Below the pieces are notes generated by a model, which had not been told where the DNA came from, searched no databases, and saw nothing but the letters and a program-made list of their open reading frames with translations. The translations under genes were made by a program, and so were the position numbers. A DNA stretch of 15,043 nucleotides from contig PMBY01000420.1 of assembly GCA_003153875.1 (NCBI GenBank), positions 16,625 to 31,667 of the forward strand, given 5' to 3'. The stretch is from Myxococcales bacterium (GTDB taxonomy: Bacteria > Myxococcota > Polyangia > Fen-1088). Position 1 is the first letter of the stretch. Each line of letters opens with the position of its first letter. This document shows, in pieces, positions 5,912-13,157 of the stretch.

Positions 5912-7390
5912 GTGTCCAGCATTGCGTGCGTTCATGCCCCCGACATCGCGTTGCAGGCGATGCTGCGCGGTCTTGCCGACGCGGGGGAGCGCACGGGACC
6001 ATTTGCTCTGGCGGCAGGACCAGGAGGCCGTGCGTCCGTGCTGGCCGTGACAGCTGCTGCCGCGAACGTCCGTCCCGGCATGACCGTGGCACAGGCAATG
6101 GCCACGCTGCCGTCGCTGCGGGTGGTGACGACGCGCCAGCCTGATGTGGACGCGGCTGCGGCGGCGTTGGCCGATCTGGGGTTGGGGTTTGCTCCACGGG
6201 TCGATACAGAGCCTGAGCGGGTCTTCTTTCAGGCCGGAGATCTGGGTCAGCTTTACCCGGATCTATCCGCCGTGGCCCACGCTGTGCGGACGCGCGCTGC
6301 TCGGCTGGGACTGGAAGTGCGCGTGGGTATCGCCGCCTCAAAGGGTTTGGCGCGCATCGCGTGCCGCACAGCCGAGATCGCCATCGTGCCCGCAGCGCCC
6401 GCAGCGGCCCGCACCTTCCTCGCGCCGTTGCCGCTGGCCATGCTGGCACCAGCCCCTGAAATCGCCGAGGCACTGGCGCGCTGGGGATTGCGCACGGTCG
6501 GGGAACTCGCGCGTCTGCGGCCAGAGGAAGTGGCGGTGCGACTGGGCGCGGCCGGAGCGCGCCTGGTGCGGCTGGCGCGCGCGCAGGACGACGAGGCGTT
6601 TCTGCCGCAAGCACCGGCCGATGCCGTCGAGGAAGGCACCGAACTCGACTACGCCCTCGACTCGCTCGAACCCCTTGTTTTTGTGTTGCGCGGGCTGATC
6701 GATCGGGCGCTGGCACGGCTGGCGTGTCGCGGGCTGGCCTGCGCCGGGCTGACCTTGCGTCTCATGGTGGAGCCGCGCAGCTTCGAGATTCGCGAAGTGC
6801 CGCTGCAATCGCCCACTCGCGAATCGGGAATTCTCTTGCAGCTCGTGCGGCTGGAGCTGTCGCGCCGGGCTCCCTCGGCGCCCGTGACCGGGATGACCAT
6901 CCTGGTTCTTCCGGCGCGGGTGCGCGCGACTCAACTCGATATGTTGCGGCCCAATGGCCCGGCACCGGATCGGCTGGCAGCGACCTTGGCGCGGCTGAGC
7001 GCCTTGGTGGGACCCGAACACGTGGGTACGCCGCGAGTCGCGGACACCTGGCGCGAGGAAGCGATGGCGATCGATCGTCCGGTTCTTGATACCGGCGAGA
7101 TGAGCGCGGTTTGCGCCGGTCCCAGCGATGCGGGTGCTCTAGGCATTCGCCGTTTCCGTCCGCCGCAAGAAGTGGAAGTGCTCATGGAGCGCAAAGGTCC
7201 CGCGGCGTTTCGCGGAAAGGAAACTGCGGCGCGCATCCTGATCGCCGCTGGTCCTTACCGCATCAGCGGCGAATGGTGGACCGGCCAGGCCTTCCATCGT
7301 GAGTACTGGGACGTCCACGCTTCCGACGGCGCCGTGTATCGCATGCACCAGGATGGCGAGAAGTGGTTTCTCGATGGCTACTATGACTGA
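5912..7390 (+). CDS. imuB: ImuB, catalytically inactive Y-family polymerase, clamp-binding hub
   Basis: GTG at 5912 (492 residues) is preferred over GTG at 5906, because the GAGG at 5903-5906 would overlap the latter but sits five bases before 5912. The Y-family scaffold is present: N-terminal palm (ACVHAPDIALQ), RPGMTVAQA, IAASKGLARIAC, and a helix-hairpin-helix region (LRTVGELARLRPEEVAVRLG). The acidic catalytic motif is missing: where active enzymes have SIDEA, this one reads PERVFFQAG. Residues 341-345 (QLDML) fit the beta-clamp-binding motif at the place where ImuB proteins carry QLxLF-type sequences. The C-terminal domain (GEWW, WDVHASDGAVYR, WFLDGYYD) is typical of ImuB. It would recruit DnaE2 to the clamp. 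Its 3' end overlaps dnaE2. Confidence 0.92.
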   Translation: MSSIACVHAPDIALQAMLRGLADAGERTGPFALAAGPGGRASVLAVTAAAANVRPGMTVAQAMATLPSLRVVTTRQPDVDAAAAALADLGLGFAPRVDTEPERVFFQAGDLGQLYPDLSAVAHAVRTRAARLGLEVRVGIAASKGLARIACRTAEIAIVPAAPAAARTFLAPLPLAMLAPAPEIAEALARWGLRTVGELARLRPEEVAVRLGAAGARLVRLARAQDDEAFLPQAPADAVEEGTELDYALDSLEPLVFVLRGLIDRALARLACRGLACAGLTLRLMVEPRSFEIREVPLQSPTRESGILLQLVRLELSRRAPSAPVTGMTILVLPARVRATQLDMLRPNGPAPDRLAATLARLSALVGPEHVGTPRVADTWREEAMAIDRPVLDTGEMSAVCAGPSDAGALGIRRFRPPQEVEVLMERKGPAAFRGKETAARILIAAGPYRISGEWWTGQAFHREYWDVHASDGAVYRMHQDGEKWFLDGYYD

Positions 7391-10300
7391 CGCTTCTCCA
7401 CCCTATATTGAGCTGCGCTGCCGCTCGGCCTTCAGTTTTCTCGACGGGGCTTCGCTGCCTGAGGATCTGGTCGAGGCGGCTGCCAGCTTGGGACACCGGG
7501 CGCTGGCCCTTGCCGATCGGGGTGGGCTTTCCGGTGCGCCACGCTTTTTCAAAGCCGCGCGCAAACTGGGTCTGCAACCCATTGTGGGCGCCGAGATCGC
7601 GATGGAAGCGCCAGGAGCGCAGGTACCGCCGTTGCTGCTGCTGGTGGAAAACCGCACCGGCTACCGCAATTTGTGCCGCCTGCTCACGACCATGAAAGCG
7701 GGACGGCCCAAAGGAGACGGGGCAGCCAGTTATGCGCTGCTGGCCGAACATGCCGAGGGACTGATTGCGCTAGCCGGTGCGAGCCCACGCGACGATGTGG
7801 CTGAACTGGCCGCTGTCTTTCCTGCCGGGCATTTGTACCTGGAGGTGCAACGCCACCTGGATGCCGTGCAGGAGCATCGCAATCGAGCTGTGCTGGCGCT
7901 GGCTGCCGCGCACCACCTGTCCGTGGTGGCAACCAATGACGTGCGCTACGCCTCGGCCCAACTCCGACGCGTTCACGACGTGCTGACTTGCGTGCGCGCT
8001 GGTCTGACTGTGGACGAGATTGGCCGCCGCCTGCCGTGCAACGCCGAACGCTTTCTCAAGTGTCCCGCAGAAATGGCCGCGCTGTTTCGCGATCTGCCGG
8101 CGGCGCTGCACGCAACCCGCACGATCGCCGAGCGTTGCACCTTCACCCTGGCCGACCTGGGCTACACATTCCCGCGCTATCCCGTGCCCGAGGGTGAGAC
8201 ACAGCAGAGTTTTCTTGAAAAGATGACCTGGCAGGGCGCCAGCGGACGCTACCGTCCCGTGAGCGCCAAGGTGCGGGCCCAGCTCGAACACGAGCTGACT
8301 GTGATTGGAAAACTGGATCTGGCCGGGTATTTTCTGGTGGTCTGGGACATCGTGCGCTTTGCGCGCGAGCGGAACATCCTGGTGCAGGGGCGCGGCTCGG
8401 CCGCCAACAGCGCCACCTGCTACGCCCTCGGCATCACCGCCGTCGATCCCGTGGGCATGGAGCTGCTGTTCGAGCGTTTTCTGTCCGAGGAGCGAGTCAA
8501 GAGCGCCAGCAACGCAACCGACCGCATGCCCGACATCGATCTGGACCTGCCATCAGGCGAACAGCGCGAGGCGGTGATTCAGCATGTGTACCGCAAGTAC
8601 GGCGCGCATGGCGCGGCCATGACCGCCAACGTGATCTGTTACCGGCCGCGCCTGGCCGTGCGCGACTGCGGCCACGCCCTGGGTTTTGCCGAGGAGCAAC
8701 TGGCTCGCATGGCCCGTCACCTGCCGGGCTGGATCGTGCCCGAGGACAGGCCGCTGGGCGCATTCATCGCCGAGGCGGGCTTTCCCCCTGACGATGCGCG
8801 CACCAAGCTGCTGGCCGAGATCGCTACATCAATGCTGAACCTGCCTCGCCACCTCGGGCAACACTCGGGCGGCATGGTGATCGCTGCTGGCCGCCTCGAC
8901 GAAATCGTGCCGCTGGAGCCGGCGCGCATGCCCGGTCGAGTGGTCGTGCAATGGGATAAGGACGACTGCGCGGACCTGGGCATCGTCAAGGTGGACCTGC
9001 TGGGTCTGGGCATGCTGGCCGTGCTGGAGGAATCAGCCGCGCTGTTGCGCAAACACCACGGCATCGAGATCGACTACGCCCATTTGCCGCCCGACGATCC
9101 AGCGGTGTACCGCATGCTTCGCGCTGCCGACACAGTGGGCGTGTTCCAGGTCGAGTCTCGCGCGCAGATGGCTACGCTGCCGCGCATGCGACCGGAACGC
9201 TTTTACGATCTGGTGGTCGAGGTGGCCATCATCCGACCTGGTCCCATTGTCGGGAAGATGGTGAATCCGTATTTGGCCCGGCGCAACGGTCAGCAGCCCG
9301 TGCGCTATCCCCACCCTTCACTGGAACCCATCTTGCGGCGCACGCTGGGCATTCCTCTATTTCAAGAACAACTGATCCGCATCGCCATGACCGCGGCTGG
9401 CTTCAGTGGCGGTCAGGCCGAAGAGCTGCGCCGGGCGATGGGGTTCAAACGATCGGTCGAGCGCATGAAAGTGATCGAAGCCGAGCTGCGCGCCGGCATG
9501 TCGCGCAAGGGAATTGCCCAGAGGGCGCAGGAGGAGATCGTCCAGGGGATCAAGTCTTTCGCGCTTTATGGATTTCCCGAATCACACGCGGCCTCGTTCG
9601 CTCTCATCGCCTACGCCTCGGCCTATCTCAAGGCGCATCATTCGGCAGCCTTTACCTGCGCGCTGCTCAACAATTTTCCAATGGGCTTTTACCACCCGGC
9701 GACATTGGTCAAGGACGCCCAACGCCACGGGGTTCCTTGCCTGTCCGTGGACGTGACTGGATCGCAATGGGAGTGCACGCTGGAGGACGATCGCAACACC
9801 ACTGCCGTTCGTCTGGGGCTGAAGTACCTGCGCGGGCTGCGCGCGGAAGTGGCTCAACGCTTGGTCGCGGCCCGTCCCTTCTCGTCGCTGGGCGATCTGT
9901 GCCGCCGCGTGGAACTGAATGCTGGCGAGCGCGCCACGCTGGCCGAGGTCGGCGCCTTTGCGGCTCTGGGCGGCACGCGCCGGCAGGTGATGTGGCAACT
10001 GGAGGCGTTCGGGCGCTCGGGTGAATTGTTCGCGGGTGTGGAATCCGGGGATGCGCAGACAGACAGCCCTTTGCCTGAAATGAATCCCGGCGAGGAGGTC
10101 GCCGCTGATTTCCGCGGCACGGGCCTGACAGCAGGGCCACACCCCATGTCGTTTGTGCGAGAGCGTTTGCAAGCGCGCGGCGTTCTCTCGGCACACGAAC
10201 TGCAACGGACAGCGAAAGGCCAGCGCGCGCTGGTGGCCGGGCTGGTTATCGTGCGCCAGCGACCGTCCACGGCCAAGGGATTGGTGTTCGTGACCGTCGA

Positions 10301-10499
10301 GGACGAAACCGGTTTTGCCAACGCCGTCGTGCCTGCGGCTCAGTTCGACGAGCATCGCGCCCTGCTGGTCAGCGCCCGCGCCCTGGTCATGGGCGGCGTG
10401 GTCCAGCAGAACCAGGGCGTGACTTCACTCAAAGCCGATCGCTTCTGGCCCCTGGACAGCGCCGAGGCTGCCCGAGACATCTCGCACGATTTCAGATAA
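7383..10499 (+). CDS. dnaE2: DnaE2, error-prone C-family DNA polymerase III alpha subunit
   Basis: The ATG at 7383 overlaps the imuB stop by 8 bp and gives 1038 residues, a usual DnaE2 length. ATG 7374 is a possible alternative, and the longer frame from 7299 is unlikely. Order of domains: N-terminal PHP domain (YIELRCRSAFSFLDGAS at 8-24), polymerase palm, helix-hairpin-helix region, and C-terminal OB fold (ALVAGLVIVRQRPSTAKG). Catalytic aspartates are Asp384 and Asp386 in PDIDLD and Asp538 in KVDLLGLGML; the 386-538 spacing equals that of E. coli DnaE (403-555). GRGSAANSATCYALGI is the conserved palm signature. The PHP metal-binding HxH is RxR here, so no proofreading or phosphatase activity is expected. 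It performs mutagenic lesion bypass with ImuA and ImuB and is expected to be SOS-induced as the last gene of the operon. Confidence 0.95.
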   Translation: MTDASPPYIELRCRSAFSFLDGASLPEDLVEAAASLGHRALALADRGGLSGAPRFFKAARKLGLQPIVGAEIAMEAPGAQVPPLLLLVENRTGYRNLCRLLTTMKAGRPKGDGAASYALLAEHAEGLIALAGASPRDDVAELAAVFPAGHLYLEVQRHLDAVQEHRNRAVLALAAAHHLSVVATNDVRYASAQLRRVHDVLTCVRAGLTVDEIGRRLPCNAERFLKCPAEMAALFRDLPAALHATRTIAERCTFTLADLGYTFPRYPVPEGETQQSFLEKMTWQGASGRYRPVSAKVRAQLEHELTVIGKLDLAGYFLVVWDIVRFARERNILVQGRGSAANSATCYALGITAVDPVGMELLFERFLSEERVKSASNATDRMPDIDLDLPSGEQREAVIQHVYRKYGAHGAAMTANVICYRPRLAVRDCGHALGFAEEQLARMARHLPGWIVPEDRPLGAFIAEAGFPPDDARTKLLAEIATSMLNLPRHLGQHSGGMVIAAGRLDEIVPLEPARMPGRVVVQWDKDDCADLGIVKVDLLGLGMLAVLEESAALLRKHHGIEIDYAHLPPDDPAVYRMLRAADTVGVFQVESRAQMATLPRMRPERFYDLVVEVAIIRPGPIVGKMVNPYLARRNGQQPVRYPHPSLEPILRRTLGIPLFQEQLIRIAMTAAGFSGGQAEELRRAMGFKRSVERMKVIEAELRAGMSRKGIAQRAQEEIVQGIKSFALYGFPESHAASFALIAYASAYLKAHHSAAFTCALLNNFPMGFYHPATLVKDAQRHGVPCLSVDVTGSQWECTLEDDRNTTAVRLGLKYLRGLRAEVAQRLVAARPFSSLGDLCRRVELNAGERATLAEVGAFAALGGTRRQVMWQLEAFGRSGELFAGVESGDAQTDSPLPEMNPGEEVAADFRGTGLTAGPHPMSFVRERLQARGVLSAHELQRTAKGQRALVAGLVIVRQRPSTAKGLVFVTVEDETGFANAVVPAAQFDEHRALLVSARALVMGGVVQQNQGVTSLKADRFWPLDSAEAARDISHDFR

Positions 10500-10510
10500 A
10501 GTTAGCTATT

Positions 10511-10819
10511 CCCCCTGCGGGGGCTTCGGGACGGACAACCCACCCCGCCTCGCCCCGCGCGCTTCGCGCGCGCCCTCGTCACCACAGAGACACAGACGCC
10601 GCAGAGGCGGAGGAGGGAGGGAAGGGTTGGATACAGCGCAGTCCAAATCCCTTCTTCTCGTTCGATCTCTGGACAGATCGGCCAGCGTGAGCGGTCGCGT
10701 GAGCGGTAGCGACCAGCGAATGGCGGCCTGCGTGGGCGGCCTGGGTGAGCGCGACGGGCGAGCGCGAAGCGCGAGGGGTGGGTAGGGTGGGTTGTCCGTC
10801 CCGAAGCCCCCTTGTGGGG
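10511..10819. repeat. Inverted-repeat-bounded element, about 309 bp (MITE- or dispersed-repeat-like)
   Basis: The left arm (10511-10545) and the reverse complement of the right arm (10785-10819) match at 31 of 35 positions. They include a 27-bp perfect core (10519-10545 and 10785-10811). Inside the arms, similarity continues imperfectly through a shared CGCGCTTCGCGC block. Each terminus starts with its own small C4/G4 hairpin whose four middle bases differ between the ends. No transposase gene and no obvious target-site duplication are visible. Paired genes converge on it, so it might also act as a bidirectional transcription barrier. A non-autonomous mobile or dispersed repeat is an inference. 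Confidence 0.6.
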
Positions 10820-10909
10820 TGAGCGGCCCGCGACCCGCTCTTCGTCTTCCCGCAAAACGCCCACGAACTCGCTCACGCCCTCGCTCACGCGAGCCGCGAC
10901 CCGCGACCC

Positions 10910-10935
10910 GCGGGCCGGCCCTTCGGGCGGCCCGC
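10910..10935. terminator. GC-rich hairpin downstream of the propeller lipoprotein gene
   Basis: GCGGGCC (10910-10916) pairs perfectly with GGCCCGC (10929-10935), and the inner bases can form a second small stem around TTCG. It lies 20 bp beyond the minus-strand stop codon, a usual terminator position, but no U-tract follows in that direction. It may work as a processing or Rho-assisted end. Confidence 0.35.
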
Positions 10936-10955
10936 AATTTCCCGACAAGCTGTAG

Positions 10956-12155
10956 CTACTTGGGACTCAGACTCATCACAGTGCCGCTGTAGGAGTTGGT
11001 CCAGAAGACGCTGGTGGAATCCACGGCGATGCCAGAAGCACCGGACTGCCCGGAGGCCAGCGTGGTCAGGGTGCCGCCGCCCCGAAGCACTTTCACAACC
11101 GTCCCACTCCCCTGGTTGGTCCAGTAGACGCAGGTGGCGTCCACGGCGATGTCAGTGGGGAGGCCCTGCCCGGAGGCGAGCGTGGTGGGAGCGCCACCGC
11201 TCAGAGCTACCCTCATGACCGAACCGGAGTTGTCCTCGGCGCTGCCGTTGAAGATCGTGCTCCGGTCAATCCAGTAGACACTGGTGGCATCTACGACGAC
11301 CGCGGTGGGGTCGGACTGCCCGGAGGCGAGCGTGATGGGACGGCCACCGCCCAGTTGTACCTTCATCACAGTGCCGGCATTGTAGCCTTCCGTCCAGTAG
11401 ACACTGGCTCCGTCCACGGCGATACGATTGGGGGAGAATTGCCCGGAGGCGAGTGTGATGGGAGTGCCACCGTCCAGCGGTACCTTCATCACTGGACCAA
11501 TGCCGTCACCGTTAGTCCAGTAGACGCTCGTGGTGTCCACGGCGATGCCAACCACGTAGGACTGCCCGGAGGCAAGCGTGGTGGGAGCGCCACCACCCAC
11601 AGGCACCTTCATCACAGTATCGGTATCGCTCCCGTTGTTGGTCCAGTAGACGCTGGTAGTGTCCACGGCGATGTCAGAGGGGAATTGGCCAGACGCAAGC
11701 ATGGTGGGCGTTCCACCGCCTTTGGGTATCTTCATCACGGTGCCGTCGTAGTCATCCGTCCAGTAGACGCTGGTGGTGTCCACAGCGATATGCCGGGGCT
11801 GGGACCTCCCGGTGGCAAGCGTGACGAGACAGCGACCGGCCGTACACTGAGCCGTGGACGGCGAGAGCGCCGAGCAGACATTCCCGCAGAATCCGCAGTT
11901 GTCGTTGTCAGTTTGCGTGTTTGGGCAGCCGCCATTGCCAGCGACAGCCGTGCTGGCGACACCGCCAGTCTTGGTGACACCACCGGGGGTGGTGATACCG
12001 GCCGTGCCGGTGCCACCGCCGATGCCAGCCGAGCCTTCGCCGGTCCCGTCCCCTCCCGACCCGCCGCCTACCCCGGACACGCCGTGCAGGAGCCCAGACC
12101 GCCCGCACGCACAGAGCAGGAAGAGGATCCAGAGCGGAGCGGACCTTAGTCTCAT
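10956..12155 (-). CDS. Lipoprotein with Gly linker, Cys module and a seven-bladed beta-propeller
   Basis: ATG at 12155 follows an AAGGG about seven bases upstream and opens a clear signal peptide (LWILFLLCAC, lipid Cys17), giving 399 residues. The frame stays open upstream into the transketolase region but has no signal there. A linker rich in Gly and Thr follows. Next comes a Cys-rich segment (CPNTQTDNDNCGFCGNVC and two further Cys) of the type frequent in myxobacterial surface proteins. The rest is seven repeats of about 41 residues with consensus LASGQ-x(4)-IAVD-x-TSVYWT-x(5-8)-GTVMKVPxGGG. Seven such units should close one beta-propeller. Repeat 5 carries an extra loop of about 10 residues. 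The propeller probably binds protein or sugar outside the cell; no catalytic motif is visible and the ligand is unknown. Confidence 0.88.
   Translation of the reverse strand: MRLRSAPLWILFLLCACGRSGLLHGVSGVGGGSGGDGTGEGSAGIGGGTGTAGITTPGGVTKTGGVASTAVAGNGGCPNTQTDNDNCGFCGNVCSALSPSTAQCTAGRCLVTLATGRSQPRHIAVDTTSVYWTDDYDGTVMKIPKGGGTPTMLASGQFPSDIAVDTTSVYWTNNGSDTDTVMKVPVGGGAPTTLASGQSYVVGIAVDTTSVYWTNGDGIGPVMKVPLDGGTPITLASGQFSPNRIAVDGASVYWTEGYNAGTVMKVQLGGGRPITLASGQSDPTAVVVDATSVYWIDRSTIFNGSAEDNSGSVMRVALSGGAPTTLASGQGLPTDIAVDATCVYWTNQGSGTVVKVLRGGGTLTTLASGQSGASGIAVDSTSVFWTNSYSGTVMSLSPK
10965..11830. repeat. Seven tandem 120-150-bp units encoding the propeller blades
   Basis: The DNA motif around gcccggaggcgagcgtg recurs at 11051, 11171, 11321, 11444, 11567, 11690 (diverged) and 11810 (diverged). 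The intervals are 120, 150, 123, 123, 123 and 120 bp, all multiples of three. Neighbouring units retain long stretches of identical DNA, which points to recent duplication or homogenisation within the gene. Confidence 0.85.
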
Positions 12156-12251
12156 CGTGTACCCTTGTTCGGATCGATAGTACTCTTTCCTGCGAGCGCA
12201 GGGCGCATACCAAGCTAGTCTTGCGCTGAAAATGTTCTCCAGAGTTGCTCG
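12156..12251. promoter_or_regulatory. Divergent promoter region of the transketolase-RLP operon and the propeller lipoprotein
   Basis: These 96 bp separate two divergent start codons and must hold both promoters. CTGCG-AG-CGCAG at 12190-12201 is a short inverted repeat, and a GCGCA/TGCGC pair follows at 12203-12226. ATAGTA at 12177-12182 reads TACTAT on the minus strand, a weak -10 candidate without a matching -35. No recognised regulator site is present. Confidence 0.4.
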
Positions 12252-13157
12252 ATGACTGAAACCATTTGGGCGGACGAGGTGCGGCTGGCGGCTCGGCACA
12301 TCAGGCGTCGCGTGCTGGAACATACGCTCAAGCACAACGGCGGCTACATGAGTCAGGCGTGCTCCTCGGCTGAGATTCTCTCCACCCTGTATCTCAAGGT
12401 GATGAACCTGGCGCCGGTTGACAAGCCGCTTCGGCCTAAACCCTTCCCTGGCGTCCCCTCGCGCAGCAACCGCGGGTACTTCACCGGCGCGGAATTCAAC
12501 GGACGACCGCTGGCGCACCAGGATCGATTCTTTCTTTCCCCAGCCCACTACGCGTTGGTGCTCTACGCGGTCCTCATCGAAACCGGCCGCATGGACGCTT
12601 CCGGCTTGGACGATTTCAACCGCGACGGATCTTCCGTGGAAATGATCGGCGCCGAGCACTCCCCTGGGATGGAAGTGACCGCCGGATCGCTCGGCCAGTG
12701 CCTGTCGCAGGCCGCGGGCATCGCGTTGGGCCGTCGCCTCAAGGGCGACAGCGGCCGCACCTGGGTGTTCATGAGCGACGGCGAGTTCCAAATCGGCCAA
12801 ACCTGGGAAGCCCTGCAGGCCGCCTCGTTCCACCGGCTGAACCGTCTGGCGGTCTACGTGGACGTCAACCGCCAGCAATGCGACGGGCTGGTGACCAACG
12901 TGATGCACGTGGAGCCCTTGCAGGAGCGCCTGCGGGCTTTTGGCTGGCGAGCCGAGCGCGTGGACGGGCACGATCCCGAGGCGCTAGCGGCGCCCGCCGC
13001 TCGGCAAGACGACGGCCGGCCCCTGGCAGTCCTTTGCGACACCGATCCCTGCCGCGGGCTGCCCCTGCTTGGCCAGAACGCCCCCAAACTGCACTACCTG
13101 CGTTTCAAAACGCCCGACGAACGCGAGACCTATCGCCGCGCCCTGGAGCTTCTGTGA
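12252..13157 (+). CDS. Transketolase-like N-terminal subunit (ThDP/Mg-binding half of a split transketolase)
   Basis: The 301-residue protein matches the first half of transketolase. GSLGQCLSQAAGIALGRRLKG (145-165) precedes the ThDP-Mg motif: Asp176 in SDGEFQIGQTWEA and Asn206 in DVNRQQCDG (normally GDGE...DYN). The N-terminal NGGYMSQACSSAEILSTLY (29-47) replaces the usual GHxGxSLSxxEIL. The end also differs: the common KGKG...WHG segment is replaced by PCRGLPLLGQNAPKLHYLRF. Such changes around the substrate channel suggest a substrate other than xylulose-5-phosphate/ribose-5-phosphate. It needs the downstream subunit for an active site, and the stop/start overlap (TGATG) implies translational coupling. 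The gene is divergent from the propeller lipoprotein gene. A role in branched-sugar phosphate cleavage, as for apulose-4-phosphate transketolase AptA, is possible but unproven. Confidence 0.85.
   Translation: MTETIWADEVRLAARHIRRRVLEHTLKHNGGYMSQACSSAEILSTLYLKVMNLAPVDKPLRPKPFPGVPSRSNRGYFTGAEFNGRPLAHQDRFFLSPAHYALVLYAVLIETGRMDASGLDDFNRDGSSVEMIGAEHSPGMEVTAGSLGQCLSQAAGIALGRRLKGDSGRTWVFMSDGEFQIGQTWEALQAASFHRLNRLAVYVDVNRQQCDGLVTNVMHVEPLQERLRAFGWRAERVDGHDPEALAAPAARQDDGRPLAVLCDTDPCRGLPLLGQNAPKLHYLRFKTPDERETYRRALELL

Larger units (their letters stand above)
10500..10955. other. Structured non-coding region between convergent dnaE2 and the propeller lipoprotein gene
   Basis: This 456-bp stretch between convergent stop codons holds no gene I can support. 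It contains the inverted-repeat element at 10511-10819, a 12-bp tandem repeat gtgagcggt[c/a]gc at 10687-10710, the phrase accacagagacacagac at 10580, a GAGCGG/CCGCTC hairpin near 10820-10840 and the GC hairpin at 10910-10935. Frames of about 145 codons on the minus strand are Arg/Gly/Pro-rich and resemble no protein. Confidence 0.65.

Noticed and set aside
5208..6716. 502-codon open frame on the minus strand
   Set aside because: Antisense to imuA and imuB, very rich in Arg, Pro and Ala, with no motif.
7299..7382. Longer N terminus for DnaE2
   Set aside because: The extra residues lie inside the conserved C terminus of ImuB. DnaE2 similarity starts a few residues after the ATG at 7383.
10502..10948. 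Minus-strand frames of 143 and 148 codons in the dnaE2-lipoprotein gap
   Set aside because: They run through the inverted-repeat element in two frames at once, have low-complexity Arg/Gly/Pro content and no ribosome site.
10965..11830. CRISPR-like array
   Set aside because: Repeats are 120-150 bp, in frame, and encode beta-propeller blades; there are no short spacers and no cas genes.
10956..12971. 671-codon form of the propeller lipoprotein
   Set aside because: The upstream 272 codons are antisense to the transketolase N-subunit gene. The signal peptide with lipobox begins at 12155, which is taken as the start.
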